Source: Lucinisca nassula | Taxonomy: Eukaryota > Mollusca > Bivalvia > Lucinida > Lucinidae | DNA: 64,000 nt | Direction: 5' to 3' | NCBI GenBank assembly: GCA_963580285.1 | Contig: CAUZLF010000234.1 | Span: 47,001-111,000, forward strand | Part shown: piece after piece, positions 1-13,129 of the stretch | How the letters are laid out: every line of letters begins with the position of its first letter | Position numbering within the stretch: the first letter of the stretch is position 1 | Notes under the pieces: model-generated | What the model was told of the DNA's origin: nothing | The model's database searches: none | The model's input: only the letters and a program-made list of their open reading frames with translations | Translations under genes and position numbers: made by a program

Positions 1-594
1 TCTCTAAGACTTGACTCTGGTATTCTACTGATGCAGCATGCTTTCCCAGGTCTGATCCTTGTATCCTACGGTCGCAGCATGCTCTCCCAGGCCTGATCCT
101 GGTATTCTACGGTTGCAGCATGGTCTTTCAGGCCTGATCCTGCTATCCAATGAATGTAGCATGCTCTCCGAGGCATGATCCTGACATCCAAGGGGTGCAG
201 CATGCTTTCCCAGGCCTGATCCTGGTATCATACGCAGGCAGCATGGTCTCTCATTCCTGATGCTGGTATCATACGGGGACAGCATACTCTCCTTGGGCTG
301 ATCCTAGTATCCTTCTGGTGCAGCTTGCTCTCCCAGGCCTGATCCTTGTATCATACTGATGCAGTATGGGCTCTCAGTCTGGACCCTGGTATCCTACGGG
401 TGCAGCATGCTCTCCCAGACTTGATTCTGGTAACTGAGCGGTGAACCATGGTCTCCCAGGCCTGATTCTGTTATCCTTTTTGTGCAGCATAGTATCCCAG
501 GCCTGATCCTGGTAACCTACTGGTGCATCATGGTCTCTCAGACCTGATCTGCATCTGGAGTGCAGCATGGTCGCCCAGGTCTTATCCTGGGGAC
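1..594. repeat. 41-bp satellite array, block 1
   Basis: Head-to-tail diverged copies of a 41-bp unit are visible. Each contains the words GCAGCATG, CTCCCAGGCCTGATCC and TGGTATCCTACGGGT with frequent substitutions. Because 41 is not a multiple of 3, reading frames rotate through the array and give short open frames with recurring peptide words and no coding meaning. The block is broken at its right end by a SINE-like insertion and continues after it. Confidence 0.95.
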
Positions 595-876
595 CCCGCC
601 ATAGGGGCTTGAAGAAATATATGGGCTGCATGATGCTACCACGCAGAGCTGACTCCGGCCCGCACACTAGTACTGGTAAACCCGCTAAGAGGATCTAAGT
701 CTGTCCAGGAACCACGGTGCGAGGCGGACCGTCCATGCTAATTAACCCTATTGGTTTCATTGGGCGACAGGGCTTGAGATGTTATTTCATCGGGTAAAAG
801 TTCCACAAAATAGGAAGCAACGTCTCCAAAATGACCTCTACTGTGTTGACGGGGACGTTAAACCTCAAATCAAACA
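595..876 (+). mobile_element. SINE-like element A, copy in satellite
   Basis: A non-satellite insert of about 280 bp that closely matches copies near 20028, 21539, 25426, 31259, 35976 and 49742. It starts with a C-rich CCCCGCC-type segment and ends in GGACGTTAAACCTCAAATCAAACAAA, a CAAA-type 3' tail. Other copies carry direct target-site duplications, so this is a retroposed family. I see no clear tRNA head, so it may be a SINE of another origin or a short 3' derivative of a LINE. Target-site duplication is not clear at this copy. Confidence 0.8.
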
Positions 877-3800
877 AATGGTCTGATCCTGGTATCCTAA
901 GGATGCAGCATGATCTCCCAGGCCTGATCAGATTATCCTACGGGAAGAGGCCTGCTCTCCCAGACCTGACCCTACGTATCCTACGCATGCAGCATCGTCC
1001 CTCAAGCCTGATGCTGGTATCCTACGGGTACAGCATTCTCTTCGGGACCTAAACCTGGTATCCTAGGTTGCAGCATGGTCTCTCAGGCCTGAAGGGGTGC
1101 AGCATACTGATCTTCAATACTGTGATTGCAGCATGCTCTCACAGGTAAGATCCTGGTGTCCTGCGTGTGCAGCATGCTCTCCAATGCCTGATGCAGGTAT
1201 CCTACGTGTACAGCATGGTCTTCAAGGCCTGATCCTCGTATCCTACTGGTGCAGCATGGCCTCTCGTCTTGACCTTGTATCCTACGGGTGTAACATGCTC
1301 TCCTAAGCCTGATCGTGGTATCCTACGGGTGCAGCATGCTCTTCCAGTCATGTTCTCTCAGGCTTAACATGGTATCGTACGGGTGCAGCATGCTTTCCCA
1401 GGTATGGACTCTCAGGCTTGACCCCGTTATCCCATGGGTGCAGCATGGTCTCCCAGACATGGTCTCTAAGGCTTAACCCAGGTAGCCCACGGGTGTAGCA
1501 TGCTATGTCAGGCTTGATCCTGGTAACCTACGGGTGTCTCCCAGACCTGATCCTGTTATCCATCATGTGCAGCATAGTCTCCCAGGCCTTATCCTGGTAA
1601 CGTACGGGTGCAGCATGCTCTCCCAGGCTAATCAAGGTATTCTGGTGCAGCATACTCCCGCAAGTTTGGTCCAGGTATCATACCGGTGAAGCATGGTTTC
1701 CCAAGCCTGATCCAGATATCCATCAGGTGCAGCATGCTCTCCTTGGCCTGATCCCGGTATCCTACTGGCGCAGCATGGTCTCTCAGGTCTGATCCTCGTA
1801 TGCTATAGGTGCAGCATGGTCTCCAATGCCCGACCTTGGTAACCTACTGGTTCCGATTGGTCTCTCAAATCTGATCCTGGAATCCTATTGCTGCAGCGAG
1901 GTCTCCCAGACTTGACTCTGGAATCCTACTGGTCTCATTCTTGTATATTGCGGGTGCAGCATGCTCTCCCAGGCCCGATACTGGAATTCAAAGTGTGCAA
2001 CATTATCTTTCAGGCCTCATCCTGCTATCCGATCGATGAGCATGCTCTCTGATGCCTGATCTTGGTATCCTACGGGCGCAGCATGCTCTAACAGGCCTGA
2101 TCCTGGTATCCTACGGATGCAGCATGCTCTCCTAGGCCTTATCCCGGTTTCCAACTAGCGCAGCATACTCTTCTAGGCCTGATCCTGGTATCCTACTGGT
2201 GCATCATTGGCTATCAGGCTTGACCCTGGTATCCTACGGGTGCAGCATGCTTTCCCGGGCTTGATTCTGGTATCTTACTGGTACAGCATGGTCTTCTAAG
2301 TATAATCCTGTTATTTTGCTGGTACAGCATAGTCTCCCAGGACTGATCTTGATAAACTACGGGTGCAGCAAGCTCTCACAGGCCTGATCAATGTATCCCA
2401 CTGGTGCAGCATGGTCACTCAGGCTTGAGCATGTATGCTGCGGTTGCAGCATACTCTCCCAGGCCTGATGCAGGTATCATACTGGTGCGGCATTTTCCCT
2501 CAGGCCTGACCCAGATATCCTACGGATGCAGTATGCTCTCCCAGGCCTGATCTAGGTATCCCCCGGTGCAAAGTGGTCTCTCATGCATGACACTGGTATC
2601 CCACGGGTGTGGCATGCTCTCCCAGGCCCGATGCTGGTATCCTACGGGTGCAGCATGATCTCCAAGGCATGTTTTCTCCGGCTTGAACCTGGTATTCTAC
2701 GGGTGTAGAACGCTGTCCTAGGCCTTATCCTAGTACCATGGTCTCTCAGGCCTAATCCTCGTACCCTACAGGTGCAGCATGCCCTCCCAGGCCTAATCCT
2801 GGTATCCTACTGGTGCCGCATGGTATTACATACCAGCTCCTGGTATCCTAGTGCTGCAGCATGGTCTCTCAGACTTGACTCTGGTATCCTACTGGTGCAG
2901 CACACTCTCATAGGCCTGATCCTTGTATCCTATGGGTGCTGCATGCTCTCCCAGGCCTGATCCTGGTAGTCTATGGATACGGCATGGTCTCTTAGGCCTG
3001 ATCCTGGTATCCTTCGGGTGCAGCATATCTCCCAGGCCTGATCCTGATATCCTACGCGAGCAGCATGGTCTCTCATGCCCGATCCTGGTATCCTGCGGGT
3101 GCAGCATGCTCCCCTAAGCCTGATTCTGGTATCCCACTTGTGCAGCATGGTCTCCCAGACCTGATCTGCACCTAAGATGCAGCATGCTCGTCAAGGTATG
3201 ATCCTGGTATCCTAAGGATGCAGCATGATTCCCAGGCCTGATCAGATTATCCTACGGGATGAGGCATGCTCTCCCAGACCTGAACCTACGTATCCTACGC
3301 ATGCAGCATCGTCCCTAAAGCCTGTAGCTGGTATCCTACGGGTACAGCATGCTCTCTGAGACCTAATCCTGATATCCTACGGGTGCATCATGGTCTCTCA
3401 GGCCTGAAGGGATGCAGCATGCGCTCCTAGGCCTGGTCCTGGTATCCTACTGGTGCAGCCTGATCCAGGTATCCTTCGGTGCAGCATGATACACCAGGCC
3501 TGATCCAGGTATCCTGTTGGAGCGACATGGTCTCCGAGGCTTTATCATGGTATCCTTCTGGTGCAGCAGTCTTTCATAGGCCACATCCTGGTATCCTACG
3601 TGCGCAACATGCTCTCCCAGGCCTGACCTTTGTATCTTAAGGGTGACACATGGTCTCTCTTGTCTGATCCTGGTACCCTTTGGGTGCAGCATACTCACCC
3701 AGGCCTGATCCTGGTAGCATAAGAGTGCAGCATGGTCTCCCTGGGCTGATTCTGGTATCATATGGGTGCAGCATGACCTGTCAGACCTGATCCTGGTATC

Positions 3801-4877
3801 CTACTGCAGCATGCTCTCTCAGGCTTGATAATGGTTTTCTACTGCTGCAGCATAGTCTCTCAGATTTGACACCTGAGAGGCCATGCTGCACCAGTAGAAT
3901 CATGCTGCAAGAGTTGGATACCAGGAACAGGCCTGGCAGAGCATGTTGCATCCTTATAATACCAGGATCAGGCTGACTCTGGTATCCTACGGAAGCAGCA
4001 TGCTCTCACAGGTCTAATCCTGGTATCCTACGCGTGCTGCATTGTCTTCAGGGCTGATTCTGGTATCCTACAGGTGCAGCATGCTCTTTCCAGCGTGATC
4101 CAGGTATCCTACTGATGCAGCATGCTCTCTCAAGCTTGACTCTGGAATCCTTCAGTTACAGCATGCTGTCCCAGACCTGATCCTGGTTTCCTACGGGCGC
4201 AGCATGGTCTCTCGGGCCTGATACTGGTATCCTATGGGTGCAGCATTCTCTCCCATGCCTGATCCTGGTATCCTACTGGTGCAGCATGGTCTCTACGGCC
4301 AGATCCTGGTATTCTACGGGTGCAGCATGCTCTCCTTGGCCTCTCATATGTATCGTTCTGGTGCAGTCTGGTCGCTCAGGCCCGACCCTGATACCCTACG
4401 GATGCATACTGTTCTCCGAGGCCCAATCCAGGTATCCTACGGGTGCAGCACGGTCTCTCAAGCTTGATCCTGGTATCCTACGGGCAGAGCATGTTCTTCC
4501 AGGCCTGATCTTGCTATCCTCCGTGTGCTGTATGGTCTCTCATGCCTTATCTAGGTATTCTACTGGGTCATTATGCTCTCCCGGGCTTGATCCTGGTATC
4601 CTCAAGATGCAACATGGTCCCTCTGGCCTGATCCTGGTATCTTACGTGTGCAGCATGCTCTCCCAGGTCTGATCCTGGTATACTAAGTGCAGCATGTTCT
4701 CCCAGGCCTGATTCTGCTATCCTACGGGCGCAGCATGGTCTCTCAGGCCTGATCCTGGTATCCTACCATTTAAGCATGCTCTCCTATGCTTGATCCTGGT
4801 ATCCTTCTGGTGCAGCATGCCCTCCCAGGCCTTATCCTGGTATCGGACGGGTGCAGTATACTCTCTCAGGCTCTCTC
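877..4877. repeat. 41-bp satellite array, block 2
   Basis: Continuation of the 41-bp unit over 4 kb with heavy divergence between neighbours. Units alternate loosely between GCATGCTCTCCCAGG and GCATGGTCTCTCAGG versions. An inverted tract lies at 3871-3972. No gene is supported in this stretch. The block ends where a Penelope-like 3' region interrupts it. Confidence 0.95.
3871..3972 (-). repeat. Inverted satellite block 1
   Basis: About two and a half satellite units run in the opposite orientation here: CATGCTGCACCAGTAG and GGATACCAGGA are reverse complements of the surrounding unit words. The tract is followed by forward units containing GGAAGCAGCATGCTCTCACAGG, a combination that recurs after the other inverted blocks. 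It can pair with neighbouring forward units to form a hairpin. Confidence 0.85.
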
Positions 4878-5534
4878 ACGGTTGGCAACTTTGCTTCCCT
4901 CCTTAATTGCACGCCGGTTGGCCAGGCCTCAGATTCTATGACGGTTCCAACGTAAAGGCTTATTGAGAATTAGAGAGATCTATTTCAAGGTAATGTTGGT
5001 TGGTGCCTGATGCTCTGTCTCTGGTCGGGCCCATCGGAGTCTAACTGTTGGTTTTCTTTTGCTCCAGCATTTCAGTTGTTTCTTGCTGTCGAGTCCTTAC
5101 CGTTGTCTCACCTCTGTGGTTCTTTGATTATGTGTGTTCACGGAGATGTTGCACTGATGAGTTAGGAGGCCTTCATGTGGACTGAACAAATTATTTGTCT
5201 AAATCGCGACGGAAGTAAGGGCGAGGATTGTGGCCACGTAAAATCGATTTAAGCCCCCAGTGGAAATCTTTCCACTGACCGTTCCAAGGCGGTTCTTGTG
5301 TGGCGGTTTATTTATGTTGTTTTTGTTACTTACTGTGTGTATCACTTGTATCTGTTTATTTTGGATGGCCATATGGCCATTTTGTGGGAAAGTAACTATC
5401 CTTATGACCTTCCTTTGTTTGGGTTTCCATTATGGTCTGGTCGCTTAATGTTTGTGTTTCTTTCCCTTTGGTGTCTTTGATGGGTGGAGTAAGTTAATTG
5501 TATCGATTCCTGATCTTTGTTTTACTTCTACTTT
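4878..5534 (+). mobile_element. Penelope-like 3' region, solo copy
   Basis: A 657-bp non-satellite insert. It begins with the decayed C-terminal end of the Penelope-like reverse transcriptase (CACGGTTGGCAACTTTG, compare 51410 on the other strand). It then carries the family's 3' untranslated region: CACTGATGAGTTAGGAGGCC, GATTTAAGCCCCCAGTGG, the word GGCCATATGGCC, and the terminal TTTTACTTCTACTTT. The reverse transcriptase body is absent, so this is a 5'-truncated copy. Short hydrophobic open frames within it (such as 5260-5448) have no counterpart conserved as protein in the other copies. Confidence 0.8.
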
Positions 5535-5621
5535 GATCCTTGTATTCTACGGGTGCAGCTTGCTCTTTCGGGCCTGATGCTGGTATCCTACTGGTGCAGC
5601 ATGGTCTCTCAGTATTGACTT

Positions 5622-5708
5622 CTGTGAGACCATGCTGCACAAGTTGGATCATGCTGCACCAGTAGGATAACAGGATCATACTGCAACCTTAGGGTACCAG
5701 ATCAGGCT
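5622..5708 (-). repeat. Inverted satellite block 2
   Basis: Reverse-oriented satellite units (CCATGCTGCAC, ATGCTGCACCAGTAGGATAACAGGATC-type words) embedded in forward units. As at the other inverted blocks, forward sequence resumes with GCTGATCCTGGTATCCTACGGAAGCAAC and then a unit containing CCTAATCNTGGTATCCTACGCGT. Confidence 0.85.
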
Positions 5709-6700
5709 GATCCTGGTATCCTACGGAAGCAACATGTTCACACATGCCTAATCGTGGTATCCTACGCGTACCGAATGGTCCCTCAGGCCAAATACTGGTA
5801 TCTTACGGATACAGCATGTTCTCCCCAGCCTGACCCAGCTATCCTACGGATGCAGCATGGTATCTCAAGCTTGACTCTGGAATCCTACAGGTACATTATG
5901 CTGTCCTAGACCTAATCATGGCATCCTTCGTGCGCAGCATGGTCTCTCAGGCCTGATACGGATATCCTATGGGTACAAGATTATCTCCCAGGCTTGCTCC
6001 TGGTATCCTTTTGGTGCAGCATTGTCTAGCAGGCCTGATTCAGGTATCCTACGGGTGCAGCATGGTCCCTCAGGCCTGATCCTGGTATCTCACTGGTGCA
6101 GCATAGTCTCGCAGGCCTTATACATGTATCCTACGGGTGCAGCGTGGTCTCCCAGGCCGGATCCAGGTTTCCTGCTGGTGCAGCATGGTATCTCAAGCTT
6201 GAAACTGATACCCTGCGGGTGCGGCCTGCTATCCCAGTCCTGAGCCTGGTATCCCACGGTTCAGCATAATCTCCCAGGCCCGATCCTGTTATCCTTCTGG
6301 TGCAGCATGCTCTCCCAGGCCTGATCTTCCATACTGTGTTTGCAGCATGCTATCCCACGCCTGATCCTGGTATCCTACTGATCTTCCATACTGTGGTTGC
6401 AGCATGCTCTCACAGGTAAGATCCTGGTGTCGTATGGGTGCAGCATGCTCGCCAATGCCTGATAAAGGTATCCTTGCAGCAATGTATCCCAGGTCTGATC
6501 CTTGTATCGCACTGGTGCAGCATGGCCTCCTCTCGTCTTGACACTGGTATCCAACGGGTGCAGCATGCTCTCTTTGGCAAGAAACTGATATCCTACGTGT
6601 GCAGCATGCTCTCCCAGGCTTGACCCTTGTGACCTACCGTCAGCAACATGGTCTCCCATGCCTGATCGTAGTATCCTACGGATGCAGCATGCTTTCCCAG

Positions 6701-9700
6701 GCCTGATCCAGGTACCCTACTGGAGCAGCACGCTCATCCACGCCAGATCCTAGTATCCTACTGGTGCAGCATGGTCTCTCAGGCTTGTCCTGGTATCCTC
6801 CAACTGTAACATCTCTCCAAAGCCTGATCCTGGTCTTCTACTGGTGCAGCATAACCTCCCAAGCATGTTATTTCAGTCTTGATCCCGGTATACTACGGGT
6901 GCAGCATGCTCCCAGGTCTGATCTTGGCATCCTAATGGTGCCGCATGCGTTCCGTATCATACCGATGCAGCATGGTCTCCAAGACCTCATCAAGATATCC
7001 TACGGGTGCAGCATGCTACACCAGGCCTGATCCAGGTATTCTTCTAGTGCAACATGGTCTCTTAATCTTGACCCTGGTATCTTAAGGGTGTAGCATGCTC
7101 CCTCAGGCCTGATCCTGGTATCCTACGGGTGCAGCGTGAGCTCCTAGACATAGTCTCTCCGGCTTGACCCGGGTACCCTACGTGTTTAAAACACTGTCCT
7201 AGTCCTGATTCTGGTATGCTACGGTTGCAGCATGGTCTCTCAGGCCCGATCCTCGTATCCTACGGATGCAGCATTCTCTCCAAACCTGATCCTGGAATCT
7301 TGCTGATGCCGCATGCACTCCAGACCAGATCCTGGTATCTTAGAGATGCATCATGGTCTCTCAGACTTGACTCTTGTATCCTACTGGGGCAGCACGCTCT
7401 CCCATGCCCGATCCTTGTATTCTCCGGTTCAGCATGCTCTCCTAGGCCTGATCCTGGTATTCTATGGATGAAGCATGGTCTCTCAGGCCTGATCCTACTA
7501 TCCTATGGGTGCAGCATGCTCTCCCAGGCCTGATCCTGTTAGCCTACGGGTACAGCATGCTTAGTCAGGCCTGATACTGGTATCCTACGTGGGCAGCATG
7601 GTCGCTCATGCCTGATCCTGGAATCCTTCGGATGCAGCATGCTCTCCCAGGCCTGATCCTGGTATCCAACTTGTTCAGCATGGTCTCACAGACCTGATCC
7701 TGGTATCCTACATATGCAGCATGCTCGTCCAGGCCTGATCATGGCACCCTTATGATGCAGCATGCTCTCCAAGGCCTGATCTAATTATCCTACGGGAAGA
7801 GGCATGCTCTCCAAGGCCTGATCCTACGTATCCTACGCGTGCAGCATCGTCCCTCAGACCTGATCCTGGTATCTTACGGGTATAACATGCCCTCCCAGAC
7901 CTAATCCTGGTATCCGACTGGTGGAGCATGGTCTCTCAGGCCTGATCTTGGAATCCTAGGGGTGAAGCATGCGCTCCCAGGCCTGATCCTGGTATCCTAC
8001 TGGTGCAGCATGGTTTCGCAGGCCTGTTCCAGGTATCCTTCAGGTGCAGCAGGGTCTACCAGGCCTGATCCAGGTACCCTAGCCGTATGACATGGTCTCT
8101 CAGGCTTGACCATGGTATCCTACTGGTTATGCATGCTCTCCCAGGCCTGATCCTCGTATCTTACGGTCCCAGCATGCTCTTCCAGGCCTAATCTTGGTAT
8201 CCTAAGGGTGCCGCATGGTCTGTCTTGCCTGATCCTGGTATCCTACGGGTGCAGCATGCTCACGCAGGCCTTATCCTAATACCTGAGGGTGCAGCATGCT
8301 TTCCCTGGCCTGATCCTAGTATCGTATGAGTGCAGGATGGTCTCTCAGGCCTGTTCCTTGTATCCTTCCTCCGAGGCTTGATACTGGTATCCTAGTGGCG
8401 CAACATGGTCTCCCAGAATTGATACCTGAGAGACAATGCTGCACCAGTAGGATCATGCTGCAAGAGTAGGATACCAGGATCGGGACTGGGAGAGCAGGCC
8501 GCGCCCGTAGGATAACAGGATCAGGCTGATCCTTGTAACCCTTCGGGAGCGGTATGCTCGCATATGCCTAATCCTGGAATACTTCGCGTGCAGCATGGTT
8601 CCTCAGGCCTTATCCTTGTATCCTACGAGTGCAGCATGTTCTCCCAAGCTAGATCCTGATATCCTACGGGTGCAGCATGCTCTCTCAAGCTATACCCTGC
8701 TATAATACGGGTAAAGCATGCTCCTCCAGGCCTAGTCATTGTATCCAACGAGTGCAGCATGGTATCTCACGCCTGATCCTGGAATCCTACTGCGGCAACA
8801 TGATCTCCAGAGTCTGATCCTGGTATCCTATGGGTGCAGCATGATCTCCCAGATCTGATCCCGGTAACCTATAGTTGCCGCATGGTCTCGCTGGCCTTAT
8901 CCTGGTATCCTATTGCGGCAGCATGCTCTCTCAGGATTGATCCTGGTATCCTAAAGTTACCACATGGTCTCTCTGACCTGATCCTGGTATCCTACGGGTG
9001 AAGCATGCTCTGCCAGGTCTGAACCTGGTAGCCTTAGGGGGGAAGCATGCTCTCCCAAGCCTGATCCTGTTATCCTACGGGTGAAGCATGGTCTCTCATG
9101 CCTTATCCTGGTAGTCAATTAATTCAGCATGCTCTCCTATATTTGATCCTAGTATCTTACGGGTACAGCATTCTCTCCCAGGCCTGATTCTGGTATCTTA
9201 CTGGTGCAGCATGGTCTCGCAGGCCTGATCCAGGTATCCTACGGGTGCAGCATGGTCCCTCAGACCTGATCCTGGTATCTCACTGGTGCAGCATGGTCTC
9301 GCAGGCCTTATCCATGTAAACTAAGGGTGCAGCTTGGTCTCCAAGGCCGGATCCTGGTATCCTAAGCGTGCAGCATGCTTTCCAGAGCCTCATTCATGTA
9401 TCCTTCTGCTGCAGCATGGTCTCACAAGCTTGTCCCTGGTATCTTACGGGTACATCCTGCTCTCCCAGGCCTGGGCCTTGTATCCTACGGTTGCAGCATG
9501 CTATCCCCAGCCTGATCAAGGTATCCTACGGGCGCAGCATGGTCTTTCAACCTTAATCCTGATATCGTACGGATACAGCTTGCTCTTCCAGGCCTGATCC
9601 TGCGGGTACAGCATGGCCTCTCATGCCTGATACGGGTATCCTCCTTGGGCAGGATGCTCACCCGGGATTGATCCTCGTATCCTTAAGATGCAGCATGGTC

Positions 9701-9870
9701 TCTTTGGCCTGATCCTGGTATCCTACGGGTGCAGCATGCTCTCCCGGGTCTGATCCTGGTATCCTAAGGGTGCAGCATGCTCTCCGAGGCCTGATCATGT
9801 TATCCTACGGCTCCAACATGGTCTCTCTGGCTTGTTCTAGGTATCCTACTGTTTCAGCATGCTCTCCCAG
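6701..9870. repeat. Higher-order satellite unit, copy 1 (3.17 kb)
   Basis: This run of about 77 satellite monomers is repeated almost monomer for monomer by the segment starting at 9871. Shared idiosyncratic variants occur in the same order: TACTGGAGCAGCACGCTCA, CTCCAACTGTAACATCTCTCC, CCTACGTGTTTA.AACACTGTCC, CCTCCGAGGCTTGATACTGG and CTCCTTGGGCAGGATGCTCACCCGGG. The offset is 3170 bp in the first two thirds. An inverted block lies inside it at 8423-8527. Confidence 0.9.
8423..8527 (-). repeat. Inverted satellite block 3
   Basis: Reverse-oriented units with AATGCTGCACCAGTAGGATC, ATGCTGCAAGAGTAGGATACC and a CCGCGCCCGTAGG variant. It is the direct counterpart of the block at 11596, 3173 bp downstream, including the CGCGCCCG variant. 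Confidence 0.85.
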
Positions 9871-12800
9871 GCCTGATCCAGGTACCCTACTGGAGCAGCA
9901 CGCTCACCCACGCCAGATCCTAGTACCCTGCTGGTGCAGCATGGTCTCTCATGCTTGACCTGGTATCCTCCAACTGTAACATCTCTCCAAAGCCTGATCC
10001 TGGTATCCTACGGGTGCAGCATACGCTCCCAAGCATGTTCTTTCAGTCTTGATCCCGGATACTACGGGTGCAGCCTGCTTCCAGGTCTGATCTTGGCATC
10101 CTAAGAATGCCGCATGCTCTCCGTATCATACCGATGCAGCATGGTCTCCAAGACCTCATCCAGATATCCTAAGGGTGCAGCATGCTCCACCAGGCCTGAT
10201 CCAGGTAATCTTCTGGTACAACATGGTCTCTCACTCTTGACCCTGGTATCTTAAGGGTGTAGCATACTCTCCCGGGCCTGATCCTGGTATCCTACGGGTG
10301 CATTATGATCTCCTAGACATAGTCTCTCCGGCTTGACCCTGGTACCCTACGTGTTTAGAACACTGTCCTAGGCCTGATCCTGGTATGCTACGGTTGCAGC
10401 ATGGTCTCTCAGGCCCGATCCTCGTATCCTACGAATGCAGCATTCTCTCCCAAACCTGATCCTGGTATCTTGCTGATGCCGCATGCACTCCAGACCAGAT
10501 CCTGGTATCTCAGAGATGCAGCATGATCTCTCAGACTTGACTTTTGTATCCTACTGGGGCAGCACGCTCTCCCATGCCTGATCTTTGTAACCTACGGGTG
10601 AAGCATGCTCTCCCAGGCCTGACCCTGGTATTCTATGGATGCAGCATGGTCTCTCAGGCCTGATCCTACTATCCTATGGGTGCAGCATGCTCTCCCAGGC
10701 CTGATCCTGTTAGCCTACGGGTACAGCATGCTCAGTCAGGCCTGATACTGGCATCCTACGTGGGCAGCATGGTCGCTCATGCCTGATCCTGGAATCAATC
10801 GGGTGCAACATGCTCTCCCAGGCCTGATCCTGGTATCCAACTTGTTCAGCATGGTCTCACAGACCTGATCCTGGTATCCTACATATGCAACATGCTCGTC
10901 CAGGCCTGATCCTGGCATCCTTATGATGCAGCATGCTCTCCAAGGCCTGATCTAATTATCCTACGGGAAGAGGCATGCTCTCCAAGGCCTGATCCTACGT
11001 ATCCTACGCGTGCAGCATCGTCCCTCAGACCTGATCCTGCTATCCTATGGTTACAACATGCTCTCCCAGACGTAATCCTGGTATCCCACTGGTGGAGCAT
11101 GGTCTCTCAGGCTTGATCTTGGAATCCTTGGGGTGAAGCATGCGCTCCCAGCCCTGATCCTGGTATCCTACTGGCGCAGCATGGTTTCGCAGGCCTGTTC
11201 CAGGTAACCTTCAGGTGCAGCATTGTCTACCAGGCCTGATCCAGGTATCCTAGCGGTATGACATGGTCTCTCAGGCTTGACCATGATATCCTACTGGTTA
11301 TGCATGCTCTCCCAGGCCTGATCCTCGTATCCTACGGGTGCAGCATGCTCTTCCAGGCCTGATCTTGGTATCCTAAGGGTGCCGCATGGTCTGCCTTGCC
11401 TTATCCTGGTATCCTACGGGTGCAGCATGCTCACACATGCCTGATCCTAATACCTGAGGTTGCAGCATGCTTTCCCTGTCTTGATCCTAGTATCCTATAA
11501 GTGCAGCATGGTCTCCCAGGCCTGTTCCTTGTATCATTCCTCCGAGGCTTGATACTGGCATCCTAGTGGCGCAACATGGTCTCTCAGGATTGATTCCTGA
11601 GAGACAATCCTGCGCCAGTAGGATCATGCTGCAAGAGTAGGATACCAGGATCGGGACTAGGAAAGCATGCCGCGCCCGTAGGATAACCGGATCAGGCTGA
11701 TCCTTGTAACCCTTCGGGAGCGGTATGCTCGCATAGGCCTAATCCTGGAATGCTACGCGTGCAGCATGGTTCCTCAGGCCTGATCCTTGTATCCTACGAG
11801 TGCAGCATGTTCTCCCAAGCCAGATCCTGGTATCCTACGGGTGTAGCATGCTCTCCCAGGCCTGATCCCGGTAACCTATAGTTGCCGCATGGTCTCGCTG
11901 GCCTGATCCTGGTATCCTATTGCGCAGCATGCTCTCCCAGGCGTGATCCTGGTATCCTAAAGTTACCGCATGGTCCCTCTGACCTGATCCTCGTATCCTA
12001 CGGGTGAAGCATGCTCTGCCAGGTCTGATCCTGGTAGCCTTAGGGGGGCAGCATGCTCTCCCACGCCGGATCCTGTTATCCTACGGGTGAAGCATGGTCT
12101 CTCATGCCTTATCCTGATAGTCAATTAATTAAGCATGCTCTCCTATACTTGATCCTAGTATCTTACGGTTGCAGCATTCTCTCCCAGGCCTGATTCTGGT
12201 ATCCTACTGGTGCAGCATGTTCTCGCAGGCCTGATCCAGGTATCCTACGGGTGCAGCATGGTCCCTCAGACCTGATCCTGGTATCTCACTTGTGCAGCAT
12301 GGTCTCGCAGGCCTTGTCCATGTATACTAAGGGTGCAGCTTGGTCTCCAAGGCCGGATCCTGGTATCCTACGCGTGCAGCATGCTCTCCAGAGCCTCATT
12401 CATGTATCTTTCTGCTGCAGCATGGTCTCACAGGCTTGACCCTGGAATCTTACGGGTACATCCTGCTCTCCCAGGCCTGGGCCTTGTATCCTGCGGGTGC
12501 AGCATGCTATCCCAAGCCTGACCAAGGTATCCTACGGGTGCAGCATGGACTTTCAAGCCTAATCCTGGTATCGTACGGATACAGCACGCTCTTCCAGGCC
12601 TGATCCTGCAATCCTACGGGTACAGCATGACCTTTCATGCCTTATACGGGTATCCTCCTTGGGCAGGATGCTCACCCGGGCTTGATCCTGGTCTTCTTAA
12701 GATGCAGCATGGTCTGGCTGGCCTGATCCTGGTATCCTACGGGTGCAGCATGCTCTCCCGGGTCTGATCCTGGTATCCTAAGGGTGCAGCATGCTCTCCT

Positions 12801-12875
12801 AGGCCTGATCCTGATATCCTACGGCTGCAACATGGTCTCTCTGGCATGATCCAGGTATCCTACTGTTTCAGCATG
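9871..12875. repeat. Higher-order satellite unit, copy 2 (3.0 kb)
   Basis: Second copy of the large unit, directly abutting the first at 9870/9871. It lacks about 165 bp (four monomers) relative to copy 1, at about 11850, opposite 8660-8825. The offset therefore drops from 3170 to about 3006 bp. Point differences between copies are scattered, so the duplication is not brand new but is younger than the monomer divergence. Confidence 0.9.
11596..11700 (-). repeat. Inverted satellite block 4
   Basis: Paralogue of the block at 8423 within the second higher-order unit. It has the same order of reverse units and the same CGCGCCCGTAGGATAAC variant, followed by GCTGATCCTTGTAACCCTTCGGGAGCGG as at 8528. 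Confidence 0.85.
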
Positions 12876-13051
12876 CTTTCCCAGGCTTGGTCCTGGTATC
12901 CTTCTGGTGCAGCATGCTCTCCCAGGCCTTATCCTGTATCCGACGGGTGCAGCATACTCTCTCATGCCTTATCCTGGTATCCTACGGGTGTAGCCTGCTC
13001 TCCAAGGCCTGATGCTCGTATCCTACTGGTGCAACATGGTCTCGCAGGACT

Positions 13052-13115
13052 TCCTAGAGACCATGCTGCACAAGTAGGTTCATGATTGACCAGTAGGATA
13101 CCAGGATCATGCTGA
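13052..13115 (-). repeat. Inverted satellite block 5 (short)
   Basis: Shorter reverse-oriented tract (CCATGCTGCACAAGTAGG, CCAGTAGGATACCAGGATC) that ends the satellite block just before a non-satellite island. Confidence 0.75.
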
Positions 13116-13129
13116 AAACTGGTATCCTT

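Larger units (their letters stand above)
5535..13115. repeat. 41-bp satellite array, block 3
   Basis: Long block of the same 41-bp unit, containing the two large higher-order units annotated separately and four inverted tracts. No genes are supported. The block ends at 13115, just before a short non-satellite island. Confidence 0.95.

Noticed and set aside
5148..5200. Possible hammerhead core CACTGATGAGTTAGG in the Penelope-like 3' region
   Set aside because: After CTGATGA there is no complementary stem II and no GAAA at the required distance, so the structure cannot form. The motif recurs in all copies without the rest.
5260..5480. Two overlapping hydrophobic open frames, membrane-protein-like
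   Set aside because: They are in the 3' untranslated region of the Penelope-like family, and the other copies contain indels that break these frames.
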